From an uncultured Bacteroidota bacterium (GTDB taxonomy: Bacteria > Bacteroidota > Bacteroidia > Flavobacteriales > Flavobacteriaceae): DNA of 34,427 nucleotides. Below, piece by piece: positions 1-7,531 of this stretch (position 1 is the stretch's first letter; each line of letters opens with the position of its first letter). The stretch lies in NCBI GenBank assembly GCA_902520835.1, contig CABYPD010000015.1, positions 1-34,427 on the forward strand, written 5' to 3'. Under the pieces are notes generated by a model. That model had not been told where the DNA came from, made no database searches, and saw only the letters and a list, made by a program, of their open reading frames with translations. A program made the translations under genes and the position numbers.

Positions 1-2
1 CA

Positions 3-65
3 GAACTTGATTTTAAACTTTCAGAGTACATGAACATCACATATAATGAAATAGAAAGTGATTAA
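3..65 (+). CDS. C-terminal tail of an upstream gene (partial)
   Basis: An open frame enters the window at its left edge and ends at TAA 63-65. Only about 20 residues are visible, ending in NEIESD. This is too little to assign a family. It lies 12 bases upstream of the DUF2141 gene on the same strand and so may be the preceding gene of one operon. Confidence 0.5.
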   Translation, partial: ELDFKLSEYMNITYNEIESD

Positions 66-77
66 ATTTCTAAATAA

Positions 78-497
78 TTGAAACATCTACTATTTATAAT
101 TTTAAGTACGATTTTATTATTAAATAATAATAATCATTATTTAGAAATTGTAATCCCAAATATAAAACAAGATGGCATCATTTATATTGCGATTTATGAT
201 AATGCTGATGATTACAGTTCAGGCGATGAATCTCAAGATATCATGGCTTATAATATAATTGAGCCGGTATTTAGAGGGTTTTATTCAAAGAAAATATCTT
301 TGAAGAAAGGAGTATATGCAATAAAAGTTCTCGTAGATAATAATGACAATGGTAAAATTGATGTTAATTTTTTTGGAATTCCAAAAGAACAATTTGGTTT
401 TTCAAATAATGTACTGGGAATATTAGGTGTTCCAAAATTTGAAAAAGCTTCTTTTAAATTAAATTCTAACAAAAAAATCGAAATTAAACTTAGATAA
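78..497 (+). CDS. DUF2141 domain exported protein
   Basis: The 139-aa protein has a hydrophobic N-terminus (about residues 3-16) that looks like a signal peptide. The DUF2141 pattern follows: a beta-rich start (LEIVIPNIKQDGIIYIAIYD), then a Gly-Tyr-Ala segment, the acidic stretch DNNDNGKIDVNFFGIPKEQF, and GFSNNVLGILGVPKF. That acidic Asn/Asp-rich loop and the GIP-EQFGFSNN block are the family's hallmark. DUF2141 proteins are small secreted proteins of unknown function, common in Bacteroidota. The start codon appears to be TTG, because no in-frame ATG precedes the signal peptide. The TAA stop overlaps the next ATG (TAATG), so translation is probably coupled to the GH18 gene. Confidence 0.85.
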   Translation: MKHLLFIILSTILLLNNNNHYLEIVIPNIKQDGIIYIAIYDNADDYSSGDESQDIMAYNIIEPVFRGFYSKKISLKKGVYAIKVLVDNNDNGKIDVNFFGIPKEQFGFSNNVLGILGVPKFEKASFKLNSNKKIEIKLR

Positions 498-1537
498 TGA
501 GAAATCCCTTAATATTAATTTTTTTTTTATTAACGTTTATTGCATGTAATAATGATGAAGATGACAATGTTGAAAACAGTAATGAAATAATCCTTTTCTC
601 CGAACAAGCTAGAGTTGTTGGTTATTTGCCAACATGGAGGTTTGCATTAACTGACAAAATTGATTTTTGTAAATTAACTCATATAAATATTGCATTTGGA
701 AATCCTTTGGAAGATGGAACAATACAACTATCAAACCCATCGGCTATTTCAAATCTTGAACAGCTAATAAATACTGCAAAATCGCAAAACAGCGGTATTA
801 AATTTTATATTTCTTTAGCAGGTGGAGTTTTATCTGACCAAGTAGCTGATACTTGGAAGAATTTTCTTGCAAATAATCAAGATAGACCAAAATTAATTGA
901 TAAAATAATTGAATTCGTATTGGAAAATAAATTAGACGGTGTTGATGTGGATTTGGAATGGACCCATGTTACAAATGGTTACAATGATTTTGTAATTGAA
1001 CTTAAACAAGAACTTTCTGCTCATGGTAAAGGCATGACCGCAGCCTTTCCTTCAGAAAAAAAATTTTCTCAAATTTCAGATCAAGCATTAGCAGTTTTTG
1101 ACTTTATTAATATTATGGCATACGATTATACAGGCTCTTGGGATCCTTCATCGCCTGGTCAACATAGTTCTTACAATCATGCCCAAAGAGGAATTAATTA
1201 TTGGAAAAATATTGTAGGAATACCTGGTGAAAAATTAACTCTTGGTGTTCCATTCTATGGATATGATTTTCAAAATTCCACAACTGTTAATTCATTTACA
1301 TATGGTTCTATGGTTGCTTCAAACATTGCAAACTCTGAAAGAGATCAGGTTGGAAATAAATATTACAATGGTAGATCAACTATTGCTAATAAAGTTGAAT
1401 TAGCAGCTCAAAAATTAAGTGGGATAATGATATGGGAATTGGGTCAAGATTCATTTACTGAATATTCACTACTAGAAACTATTCATAAAACATATACTGA
1501 TCTTGGGGTCGAAACTACTGGAATTTGTGGAAATTAA
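497..1537 (+). CDS. Glycoside hydrolase family 18 lipoprotein (chitinase-like)
   Basis: The 346-aa protein begins with a lipoprotein signal peptide whose lipobox is FIAC (Cys17), followed by an acidic linker typical of surface-exposed flavobacterial lipoproteins. The GH18 barrel starts at VVGYLPTWR (about 40-48). It contains the catalytic motif DGVDVDLE at 147-154 (DxxDxDxE, Glu154 as acid/base) and the conserved MAYDY at 207-211, with LGVPFYGY and IMIWELGQD as later barrel strands. GH18 enzymes cleave beta-1,4-GlcNAc linkages in chitin, chitooligosaccharides or glycans. The exact substrate (chitinase or endo-beta-N-acetylglucosaminidase) cannot be read from sequence. No carbohydrate-binding module or T9SS tail is seen. 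It is translationally coupled to the DUF2141 gene. Confidence 0.9.
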   Translation: MRNPLILIFFLLTFIACNNDEDDNVENSNEIILFSEQARVVGYLPTWRFALTDKIDFCKLTHINIAFGNPLEDGTIQLSNPSAISNLEQLINTAKSQNSGIKFYISLAGGVLSDQVADTWKNFLANNQDRPKLIDKIIEFVLENKLDGVDVDLEWTHVTNGYNDFVIELKQELSAHGKGMTAAFPSEKKFSQISDQALAVFDFINIMAYDYTGSWDPSSPGQHSSYNHAQRGINYWKNIVGIPGEKLTLGVPFYGYDFQNSTTVNSFTYGSMVASNIANSERDQVGNKYYNGRSTIANKVELAAQKLSGIMIWELGQDSFTEYSLLETIHKTYTDLGVETTGICGN

Positions 1538-1560
1538 TTAAGATATACTATCTTTATAAT

Positions 1561-1998
1561 ATGAGAAAAATCTTTTATGTTCTAATCATTTTTTTGTTAA
1601 GTTCCTGTGCTGTAAGTATTGGAAATGCAAAAAAATACCTACCTGAGGTTAATAAATTTATTTCTGAAAAGAAAGTTTTAGTTTTTGATTTTGGTGATTT
1701 AGATTACATTTCTGAAAACAATAAGTATGGAAGAGTAGTGTATGAGATTCCAGAAATAACTCAAAATATTGTTCAAACTGGGACTGTAGTTGGATATGTA
1801 CAAAGACCAGCTAATGAAAATAATCCTGAAAGATGGAGTCAACTTCCACAGTTTAGTGCTGGACAAGAAGATCCAACATATGTTTATTTTTCATTTGGAG
1901 AAGGAATTATAAGAATTTCTCTTCAATCTGCAACATCAATCGTTAGTGCAGCAGAATATTTTAAAGATAAAAAACTGAAGTTCATTATATCAAACTAA
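1561..1998 (+). CDS. Unknown lipoprotein
   Basis: No family is recognised. From the ATG at 1561 the 145-aa product has a clean lipoprotein signal (MRKIFYVLIIFLLSSC, Cys16). A longer frame from 1525 would overlap the GH18 gene and bury this signal, so 1561 is preferred. The mature part is mixed alpha/beta, with a central stretch rich in Gly and Val (QTGTVVGYVQRPANENNPER) and no catalytic-looking motif. It follows GH18 by 23 bases and may be cotranscribed. Confidence 0.75.
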   Translation: MRKIFYVLIIFLLSSCAVSIGNAKKYLPEVNKFISEKKVLVFDFGDLDYISENNKYGRVVYEIPEITQNIVQTGTVVGYVQRPANENNPERWSQLPQFSAGQEDPTYVYFSFGEGIIRISLQSATSIVSAAEYFKDKKLKFIISN

Positions 1999-2019
1999 AA
2001 CCTAGTTAATTTAAATATT

Positions 2020-2027
2020 TACTTTTG
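2020..2027 (+). promoter_or_regulatory. Bacteroidota -7 element TAnnTTTG upstream of the MscS gene
   Basis: TACTTTTG matches the Bacteroidota housekeeping -7 consensus TAnnTTTG exactly and ends 14 bases before the MscS start codon. A -33 element is not obvious. The implied 5' leader is about 10 nucleotides. Confidence 0.55.
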
Positions 2028-2041
2028 TAAAAAAGTTTATA

Positions 2042-3151
2042 ATGGATCAACTTGAATTTTTACAAATAGAATTTCTAGAAAATTCAATTAAAAGCTATAT
2101 AATTTTTGGTTCTATAATTTTATTAGGATTGTTTCTAAAATCTTTAATTAGCTCCTATCTAAGAAAAATCATTTATAAGTTAGTTGGTGATAAATCTAAT
2201 TCAGATGGAAAATCAGAATTTGATAATCTACTAAAAAAACCATTAAATTATTTTTTATTAATTATAATTTTTTATATCTCTTTTAATCAGTTGAATTTTC
2301 CAGAATCGTGGGATCTTGTTAGCTCAAATGAAATTGGATTAAAAATGATACTTGAAAAAGGATTTTCACTACTCATCCTAATTACTGTGTTTTGGACTCT
2401 TTTAAGAGTTGTTGACTATATTGGTGATAGATTAAAATTTAAAGCTGAAAAAACAGAAAGTAAGGTTGATGATCAATTAATTCCTTTTGCAATTGAAATT
2501 GGTAAAGTTTTAGTTGTAATTTTTGGAGCTTTAATCCTTCTGAGTAATGTTTTTAATGTTGATATTACTGCACTAGCTGCGGGACTTGGAGTTGGTGGTG
2601 TAGCAATTGCTCTTGCATCCAAAGAAAGTCTGGAAAATCTACTTGGTTCTTTTACTATATTTTTTGATAAACCATTTCAAGTTGGTGATATTATTACAGT
2701 TGGTAGCATAACAGGTGTTGTTGAAAAAGTTGGATTTAGAAGTACAAGAGTTAGAACTTTTGATAAAAGTTTAGTAACTATTCCTAATAAAAATCTTATA
2801 AATAGTGAGCTTGATAATTTAAGCTTAAAACCTGTCAGAAAAGTAAAAATTGATATAGGGTTAACTTATAACACGACAGTAGATCAAATCAAAAATATTG
2901 TAAAAGACATTCAGGACTTAGTTGATGACCACCCAAATACTAATGAAGATGGGCTAGTTAGATTCATGAATTTTGGAGCAAGCTCTTTGGACATAATGGT
3001 AGTTTACTTTACCAACAGTCCTGATTGGAAATTACTTGTAGACACAAGACAGGAAATAAATTATAAAATAATTGAAATTGTTAAAAAACATGGAAGTGAT
3101 TTTGCTTTTCCTTCCACCTCTTTATATTTCGAGAATAAATTAAAGCAATAA
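2042..3151 (+). CDS. MscS family mechanosensitive ion channel
   Basis: The 369-aa protein carries four or five predicted membrane helices (about 18-36, 68-82, 105-125, 148-168, 172-193). The Gly/Ala-rich pore helix reads AAGLGVGGVAIALASKES (179-196), followed by ENLLGSFTIFFDKPFQVGDI, the beta domain (GVVEKVGFRSTRVRTFD) and IPNKNLINSELDN. These are signature segments of MscS-type channels, which open under membrane tension to release solutes during osmotic downshock. It is longer than E. coli MscS (286 aa), with extra N-terminal helices. It has its own TAnnTTTG promoter, and a small membrane protein follows 2 bases later. Confidence 0.93.
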   Translation: MDQLEFLQIEFLENSIKSYIIFGSIILLGLFLKSLISSYLRKIIYKLVGDKSNSDGKSEFDNLLKKPLNYFLLIIIFYISFNQLNFPESWDLVSSNEIGLKMILEKGFSLLILITVFWTLLRVVDYIGDRLKFKAEKTESKVDDQLIPFAIEIGKVLVVIFGALILLSNVFNVDITALAAGLGVGGVAIALASKESLENLLGSFTIFFDKPFQVGDIITVGSITGVVEKVGFRSTRVRTFDKSLVTIPNKNLINSELDNLSLKPVRKVKIDIGLTYNTTVDQIKNIVKDIQDLVDDHPNTNEDGLVRFMNFGASSLDIMVVYFTNSPDWKLLVDTRQEINYKIIEIVKKHGSDFAFPSTSLYFENKLKQ

Positions 3152-3153
3152 TC

Positions 3154-3348
3154 TTGAAAAAAGGAAAGGTATTATTTCTTCTAGTTTCTATTTCTGGTAT
3201 CCTTATATTTAGTTCAGGTATTTGTATTCTTGGTGAGTCTATAATTCAGAAAATCAATAATGGAAATTGGTTTTGGGTTGGTACAATTGCCCTAATTCTT
3301 ATAAATGCAGGTATTTGCTTGATGATCAATGCTAAAAAATATCGTTAA
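3154..3348 (+). CDS. Small two-helix membrane protein, unknown
   Basis: The 64-aa product consists almost entirely of two hydrophobic segments (about 5-27 and 39-57) with a basic N-terminus (MKKGK) and C-terminus (AKKYR). The start codon is TTG, 2 bases after the MscS stop, so it is probably expressed from the same mRNA. No family is recognised. Its 3' end overlaps the convergent DUF2834 gene by 4 bases. Confidence 0.6.
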   Translation: MKKGKVLFLLVSISGILIFSSGICILGESIIQKINNGNWFWVGTIALILINAGICLMINAKKYR

Positions 3349-3647
3349 ATTTTATCATAATTATCATATAAATAAAGCGGAAGAGCAAGAGAAAATCCAA
3401 CTAAGAACATACATAATATATATTTAGCTATACTGATATTTGACTTAAATTTTTTATAAATTAAAAATATTAGAAAGGTTGTTGCAGCCACTGTAAGATC
3501 CATGGATATCATTGAAATAGGATGAGATGAAAATATTTCAGACCAAAAACCATCCATACTTCCGTTATTTATTATGAGAAAATTTATTAAATGATAATAA
3601 GGAAGAATGACTCCTAAAACGCACATTAATAGTAAAATTTTTTTCAT
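3345..3647 (-). CDS. DUF2834 membrane protein
   Basis: The 100-aa protein has three membrane helices. It matches the DUF2834 pattern: an N-terminal helix ending GVILPYYHLINFL, then a short loop with FWSEIFSSHPISMISMDLTV and a second helix, then a final helix ending GFSLALPLYLY. DUF2834 proteins are small integral membrane proteins of unknown function. It is transcribed toward the MscS pair and divergently from the alpha/beta hydrolase at 3675, with only 27 bases between the two start codons. Confidence 0.8.
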   Translation of the reverse strand: MKKILLLMCVLGVILPYYHLINFLIINNGSMDGFWSEIFSSHPISMISMDLTVAATTFLIFLIYKKFKSNISIAKYILCMFLVGFSLALPLYLYDNYDKI

Positions 3648-3674
3648 GATTTTATTATATATTTAAGTAAAAAT

Positions 3675-4559
3675 ATGAAAAAGCTAACCTTTTTAACTTT
3701 ATTTATAATCCTTTTTAGTATCAAATCTCAAGCTCAATTTGGTGGTGGTAATCATCCGCCTGAAATTGATTCTGATAATATTATAACCTTTAAAGAAACT
3801 GAAACTATTGATCTTAAATTGTGGGTTTTTAATCCTGAAATTGTAACTGGTAGTAATTCAGCAATTGTATTCTTTTTCGGTGGAGGATGGGTAGGGGGAA
3901 GTCCCAGACAATTCATAGAACAAGCAAAATTTTTCTCATCAAAAGGAATGGTAAGTATTATTGCTGATTATCGAGTTTTTTCAAGGGATAGTGTAAGAGC
4001 TATTAAATGTATCAGTGATGCAAAGTCTGCAATTAGGTGGGTCAGAAAAAATGCAAAAAAATTGGGTATAAATGAGAATAAAATAGTGGCGAGTGGAGGC
4101 TCCGCCGGTGGACACTTAGCAGCATCAACTGGAACAGTACCTTACTATGATGAAGAAAATGAAAATCAATCAATTAGTTCTAAACCTAATGCAATGGTAC
4201 TATTTAATCCTGGACTAATAGCATATGACTTTCAGGATTTAAACATAGACGATGAGATGATTAAAAGAGCTAGAGTAAGAATTGGTGATGATCCTAAAAA
4301 AGCATCCCCATATTATCACGTTGATAATGGAATTGCTCCAACAATAATTTTTCATGGAAAAAGTGATAAGACAGTCCCATATGAATCAGTTGTATTATAT
4401 GAAAAAAAGATGAAGGAGTTTGGAAATATTTGTGAATTACACCTTTATGAAGACGAAGAGCATGGATTTTTTAATTACGGTAGAAATTCAGGAATTGCTT
4501 TTAAAGACACGATGGAAAAGTCATATAATTTTCTAAAAAAAATTAAATTCATAAAATAA
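3675..4559 (+). CDS. Secreted alpha/beta hydrolase (BD-FAE/HSL-like esterase)
   Basis: The 294-aa protein has a Sec signal peptide ending about SQAQ (residue 21). The alpha/beta hydrolase core shows an oxyanion-loop GGGWVGG at 69-75 (the usual leading His of HGGGW is Phe here) and a nucleophile elbow GGSAGG at 141-146 (Ser143). Candidate acid and His residues are Asp231 in HGKSDKTVP and His263 in EEHGFF. This arrangement fits the carboxylesterase/acetylxylan-esterase-like group (COG0657). Substrate unknown; short-chain esters or acetylated glycans are plausible. It is followed directly by a terminator shared with the convergent NTF2 cluster. Confidence 0.88.
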   Translation: MKKLTFLTLFIILFSIKSQAQFGGGNHPPEIDSDNIITFKETETIDLKLWVFNPEIVTGSNSAIVFFFGGGWVGGSPRQFIEQAKFFSSKGMVSIIADYRVFSRDSVRAIKCISDAKSAIRWVRKNAKKLGINENKIVASGGSAGGHLAASTGTVPYYDEENENQSISSKPNAMVLFNPGLIAYDFQDLNIDDEMIKRARVRIGDDPKKASPYYHVDNGIAPTIIFHGKSDKTVPYESVVLYEKKMKEFGNICELHLYEDEEHGFFNYGRNSGIAFKDTMEKSYNFLKKIKFIK

Positions 4560-4586
4560 AAAAGCCTTGAAAATTCAAGGCTTTTA
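4560..4586. terminator. Bidirectional intrinsic terminator
   Basis: A near-perfect inverted repeat, AAAGCCTTGAA at 4561-4571 and TTCAAGGCTTT at 4574-4584, is flanked by A-tracts on the left and T-tracts on the right. It sits exactly between two convergent genes, the hydrolase ending at 4559 and the NTF2 lipoprotein ending at 4611, so it can serve both strands. Confidence 0.9.
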
Positions 4587-4610
4587 AGGTTTTTCTATAA
4601 TTAGATTAAT

Positions 4611-5123
4611 TTATTCCATTTCAGCTGTCCATTGATGTATTCTGTAAATCTTCTTTTCACTATTGATGAAAATTCTATCAATTATCCTCAATGATTCCTC
4701 ACTCCCATCTTTATAAAATCTATCCTCTTTAAATGATACTGTCACAGATGAATTATCATCTCCATTAAGTTTAATTGGAATTGCATTCCATAAAGTTCTT
4801 TTAATAGAATCGTATGGTTCATGAAGAGCCATCACTATATTTTCAAGCTCAGATAATGGAGTCGTTATAGCTTTACCACCCTGAGGGGGTAAATAAGTTG
4901 CAGTATCAGCAAAAGATTTCTTCATGGTTTCAATATCTTTATCTGCAAAAGCTAAAATTAAATCAACTGCCAATTGAGCGTCCTCAGTTGAGGCCATTAC
5001 AAATCCGTCTCCATTTCCAGGATAACGTTCAACAATTCCAGCAGATTTTTCAACTTCAATTGTTTTTGTTTCACATCCAAATATGAATGTAACGAGTAAT
5101 GATAGTATTATTATTTTTTTCAT
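4611..5123 (-). CDS. NTF2-like (SnoaL-like) lipoprotein A
   Basis: The 170-aa lipoprotein has lipobox IFGC (Cys17). The mature part has an NTF2/SnoaL-like layout: an amphipathic helix (QLAVDLILAFADKDIETMKK), an acidic FADTATYLPP strand, and a C-terminal beta sheet ending RIHQW. It is a clear paralogue of the next gene upstream. The two share D-SI-R, a (I/L)P(I/L)KL strand, F-E-R(F/Y)-KDGS-ES and a final QW. NTF2-like domains form cone-shaped pockets used by enzymes, binding proteins or immunity factors, so no reaction can be assigned. It is last in a four-gene minus-strand cluster and ends at the shared terminator. Confidence 0.75.
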   Translation of the reverse strand: MKKIIILSLLVTFIFGCETKTIEVEKSAGIVERYPGNGDGFVMASTEDAQLAVDLILAFADKDIETMKKSFADTATYLPPQGGKAITTPLSELENIVMALHEPYDSIKRTLWNAIPIKLNGDDNSSVTVSFKEDRFYKDGSEESLRIIDRIFINSEKKIYRIHQWTAEME

Positions 5124-5132
5124 AATTAAAAT

Positions 5133-5642
5133 TTAATTTGATGTAGGTCTCATCCATTGAACAACTCTGGCTATTTTATCCTCACTATTAAAATAAAGTC
5201 TTTCATAGATATTTGAAGATTCAGTTGAACCATCCTTAATATATCTATTCTCTCTAAAAGAAGTTTCAACAACAGTATAATTAGTATCCTCTAATTTTAA
5301 TGGAAGAATAAATACATAATTTCTCGAAATAGAATCCCAGTTTGATTGCCTTTCAACAATAAAGTCCGTATTTGTCATATCAACATCAAATACTCCAGAA
5401 ATATCTCCTGGATGAAACTTTACAGTATCATTAGTCATCTCAACCATAGTTTCAGGATCCATATTTTCATAAGCATCCATAAACTTGAACGCAAGCTCGG
5501 AGTACTTGTCATCAGCCAACATATATTTTTTCCCTTTACTTTCTCCTCTAAACCACTCTCCTGATGTTTTTTCAATTTCAATTGTATTTGTTTCACAACT
5601 TGTTATGGTTGCTATAAATAGTAATATTAGTATTTTTTTCAT
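5133..5642 (-). CDS. NTF2-like (SnoaL-like) lipoprotein B
   Basis: The 169-aa lipoprotein has lipobox ITSC (Cys16). It begins ETNTIEIEK, much like its downstream paralogue's ETKTIEVEK. It shares the helix LAFKFMDAYENMDPETMVEM, a strand with FHPGD, and the C-terminal block RYIKDGSTES...VVQW. The pair probably arose by tandem duplication. The gap to gene A is 9 bases and the gap from gene C is 25 bases. The function is unknown. Confidence 0.75.
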   Translation of the reverse strand: MKKILILLFIATITSCETNTIEIEKTSGEWFRGESKGKKYMLADDKYSELAFKFMDAYENMDPETMVEMTNDTVKFHPGDISGVFDVDMTNTDFIVERQSNWDSISRNYVFILPLKLEDTNYTVVETSFRENRYIKDGSTESSNIYERLYFNSEDKIARVVQWMRPTSN

Positions 5643-5667
5643 AATTGTAGTTTTATAGTATTAAAAG

Positions 5668-6198
5668 TTAATCTGAATTGGATTCCATTGCAGCTAAATA
5701 TTCTTTATTAAATTGCTCATCAGCAAAATACCCAAGAGCTTGGACTATCTCCCCATCTTTCCATTCATAATCAAAATGTCCTTTAATTTTAAGTTTTTGG
5801 CCAGTGAAATTTCCTGTAGCACTCCAAGTAAACCAATAATTTGTCCAAATTCTCCCATCAGAAAAGTAGTTTGTGTGAGCATATTCATCAGATATTTTAA
5901 TATCAGAAAAAACCTCATGTTCGTATTTCCACCCTTCAATTAATTTTTCTTTTCCAACAACTTCATTGCTGTTAAAATAAACCTTGACATCATCAGAGTA
6001 GTATTCTTTGGCTTCTTCAAAATCTGCGTTAGTATAATCTTCGGCAAGTTCTAAAACTAATTCAGTTAATTCATCTTCAGCCTCTGTACCTGAATATTCT
6101 TCAACATCATTATCTGACATAATTATACCTACAACACCTGTGGAACTCATATCACAAGACATTAGGGGAATAAATAAAAGTAATAGTAGTTTTTTCAT
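5668..6198 (-). CDS. NTF2-like (SnoaL-like) lipoprotein C
   Basis: The 176-aa product has a short signal with lipobox LMSC (Cys15) and an acidic linker. A SnoaL-like domain follows: helix LVLELAEDYTNADFEEAKEY, then YSDDVKVYFNSNEVVGKEKL, typical of the family's 'where a polar group modifies the pocket' region, and a beta sheet with WTNYWFTWSATG and HFDYEWKDGEIV. It is more distant from A and B than they are from each other. Gaps are 11 bases to gene D upstream and 25 bases to B downstream, consistent with one transcript. No function is assigned. Confidence 0.75.
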   Translation of the reverse strand: MKKLLLLLFIPLMSCDMSSTGVVGIIMSDNDVEEYSGTEAEDELTELVLELAEDYTNADFEEAKEYYSDDVKVYFNSNEVVGKEKLIEGWKYEHEVFSDIKISDEYAHTNYFSDGRIWTNYWFTWSATGNFTGQKLKIKGHFDYEWKDGEIVQALGYFADEQFNKEYLAAMESNSD

Positions 6199-6209
6199 AA
6201 TTTTTAGTT

Positions 6210-6998
6210 TTAATAAAATCCGTAACCTGTATTATTAGAATAAATTGAAATTCCGTCAGCACCTCCATTTATTAGCGGTAACATTTTTCCAACTAATCCA
6301 CTCGGGTCTTCATTAAACCTCCACTCTGCATAAGCGTTATATTGTTCAAATGAATCCCAATGTTGTATAACAACATATTTACTTTTTTCTTCATTGAAAA
6401 ATCCTTCAACATGATTACAACCTTCATAATTCCTAGTTGTTTTTAATCCAGCACCAGATTCAAATAAGGCTTGTAAATCATTATATTTTCCCCTCTTCAA
6501 ATCAATAGTAACTACAATAACATTTCTTTGAACTGGACCAACTGCATTCACCATACCCGTTGCATCAAAATATTCACCAGTGGATGAAATTTTTCCATCC
6601 TCAAAGTCAAAGTTATGATATGACATTACGCTAAATTCTCTTCCAGTTGACAAACTTTTTCCACTCCATCTACCGTAAGCTCTAACACTACCATCGGGCT
6701 TCATTGTTAAAGTATCAATTCCAGGCAACCAAACAGCTTCATTAAACTTAACATCCGTATAATTTTGAACATAGAATTCGGCTACTTGTAAAGAAGTTTC
6801 ATAATCAACAGTTCCCATTCCATACATTGGAGCTACGTCCTGCAAATCATCAGAAACAGCTTCTTTCCATAAGTCAATATTGCCATCTTCAAAAGCTTGA
6901 ACCCATTTTTTTGCAACAGCGAGATTAGATTCATATTTAGGGTTTGTATCACAAGCTATAAATAATAGCATTGAAAATAATAGTATAAAGTTTTTCAT
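6210..6998 (-). CDS. NTF2-like lipoprotein D fused to an ABM-like ferredoxin-fold domain
   Basis: The 262-aa lipoprotein (lipobox FIAC, Cys16) has two domains. Residues about 24-150 are NTF2/SnoaL-like (AVAKKWVQAFEDGNIDLWKE, VMSYHNFDFEDGKISSTGEY). Residues about 155-250 resemble the antibiotic biosynthesis monooxygenase (ABM)/dimeric alpha-beta-barrel fold: NVIVVTIDLKRGKYNDLQ, then NYEGCNHVEGFFN, YVVIQHWDSFEQYNAYAEWR. ABM-like domains act without a cofactor or bind haem-like or quinone-like ligands, but catalytic residues cannot be assigned here. It is first in the four-gene cluster. No TAnnTTTG element is visible in the 110-base gap upstream. Confidence 0.75.
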   Translation of the reverse strand: MKNFILLFSMLLFIACDTNPKYESNLAVAKKWVQAFEDGNIDLWKEAVSDDLQDVAPMYGMGTVDYETSLQVAEFYVQNYTDVKFNEAVWLPGIDTLTMKPDGSVRAYGRWSGKSLSTGREFSVMSYHNFDFEDGKISSTGEYFDATGMVNAVGPVQRNVIVVTIDLKRGKYNDLQALFESGAGLKTTRNYEGCNHVEGFFNEEKSKYVVIQHWDSFEQYNAYAEWRFNEDPSGLVGKMLPLINGGADGISIYSNNTGYGFY

Positions 6999-7108
6999 AA
7001 ATTTTAATATAAGAAATAATATCCTGAGTTTAATTTAAATAATTAAAGATTTAATACTTTCTTAATATTACAGTTGATTTATTGATAAATTCTCGATTTA
7101 AATTAAAA

Positions 7109-7531
7109 TTAATGACAACTCTTATTAAATTTTTTTAATCTCCAGTAGTTGTATGGTAGTGGAGTCAAAAACCCAGCAATTAGCATTATTGGTATGACAG
7201 TAAAATTAAGTATTGCCCCGCCTGTAATTAAGTAATCTGTGAAATTCATAGCAACTTCCATACTGATCATTGATATTAATGACATCCCTAAAGCAGTAGA
7301 TAATGCCCGTTTGAAATTCATCTGTTTTAAAAGAATTATAGTTTCTAAAATAATACTTGTTATTAATCCATTTACTACAGCTAAAAACATTATATTAAAA
7401 GTAGAAATATCGGATGGATAAACTTGAAAATAATATATAGTACCAAAATCCCCTATTGAGCATCCTAAAAGACACCATAAAGTATTAACTGACGCTTTTT
7501 TCCAAGTATGTTTGCAATGCCAATTGAACAA
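7109..7531 (-). CDS. DUF4396 membrane protein
   Basis: The 140-aa protein has four hydrophobic segments and the DUF4396 pattern: an N-terminal W-K-A-V-TLWCLLGCSIGD segment, a central helix, SMISMEVAMNFTDYLITGG, and a C-terminal GFLTPLPYNYWRLKKF. The family has conserved Cys and Met residues and unknown function. Its only plausible start is TTG at 7531, directly adjacent to the TAA of the upstream ADP-ribosylglycohydrolase gene, which implies translational coupling. It is the last gene of a four-gene minus-strand operon. Confidence 0.75.
   Translation of the reverse strand: MFNWHCKHTWKKASVNTLWCLLGCSIGDFGTIYYFQVYPSDISTFNIMFLAVVNGLITSIILETIILLKQMNFKRALSTALGMSLISMISMEVAMNFTDYLITGGAILNFTVIPIMLIAGFLTPLPYNYWRLKKFNKSCH

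Noticed and set aside
7000-7108. A gene or RNA in the 109-base gap upstream of the NTF2 cluster
   Set aside because: No open frame, hairpin or exact promoter element was found; it appears to be plain AT-rich intergenic DNA.
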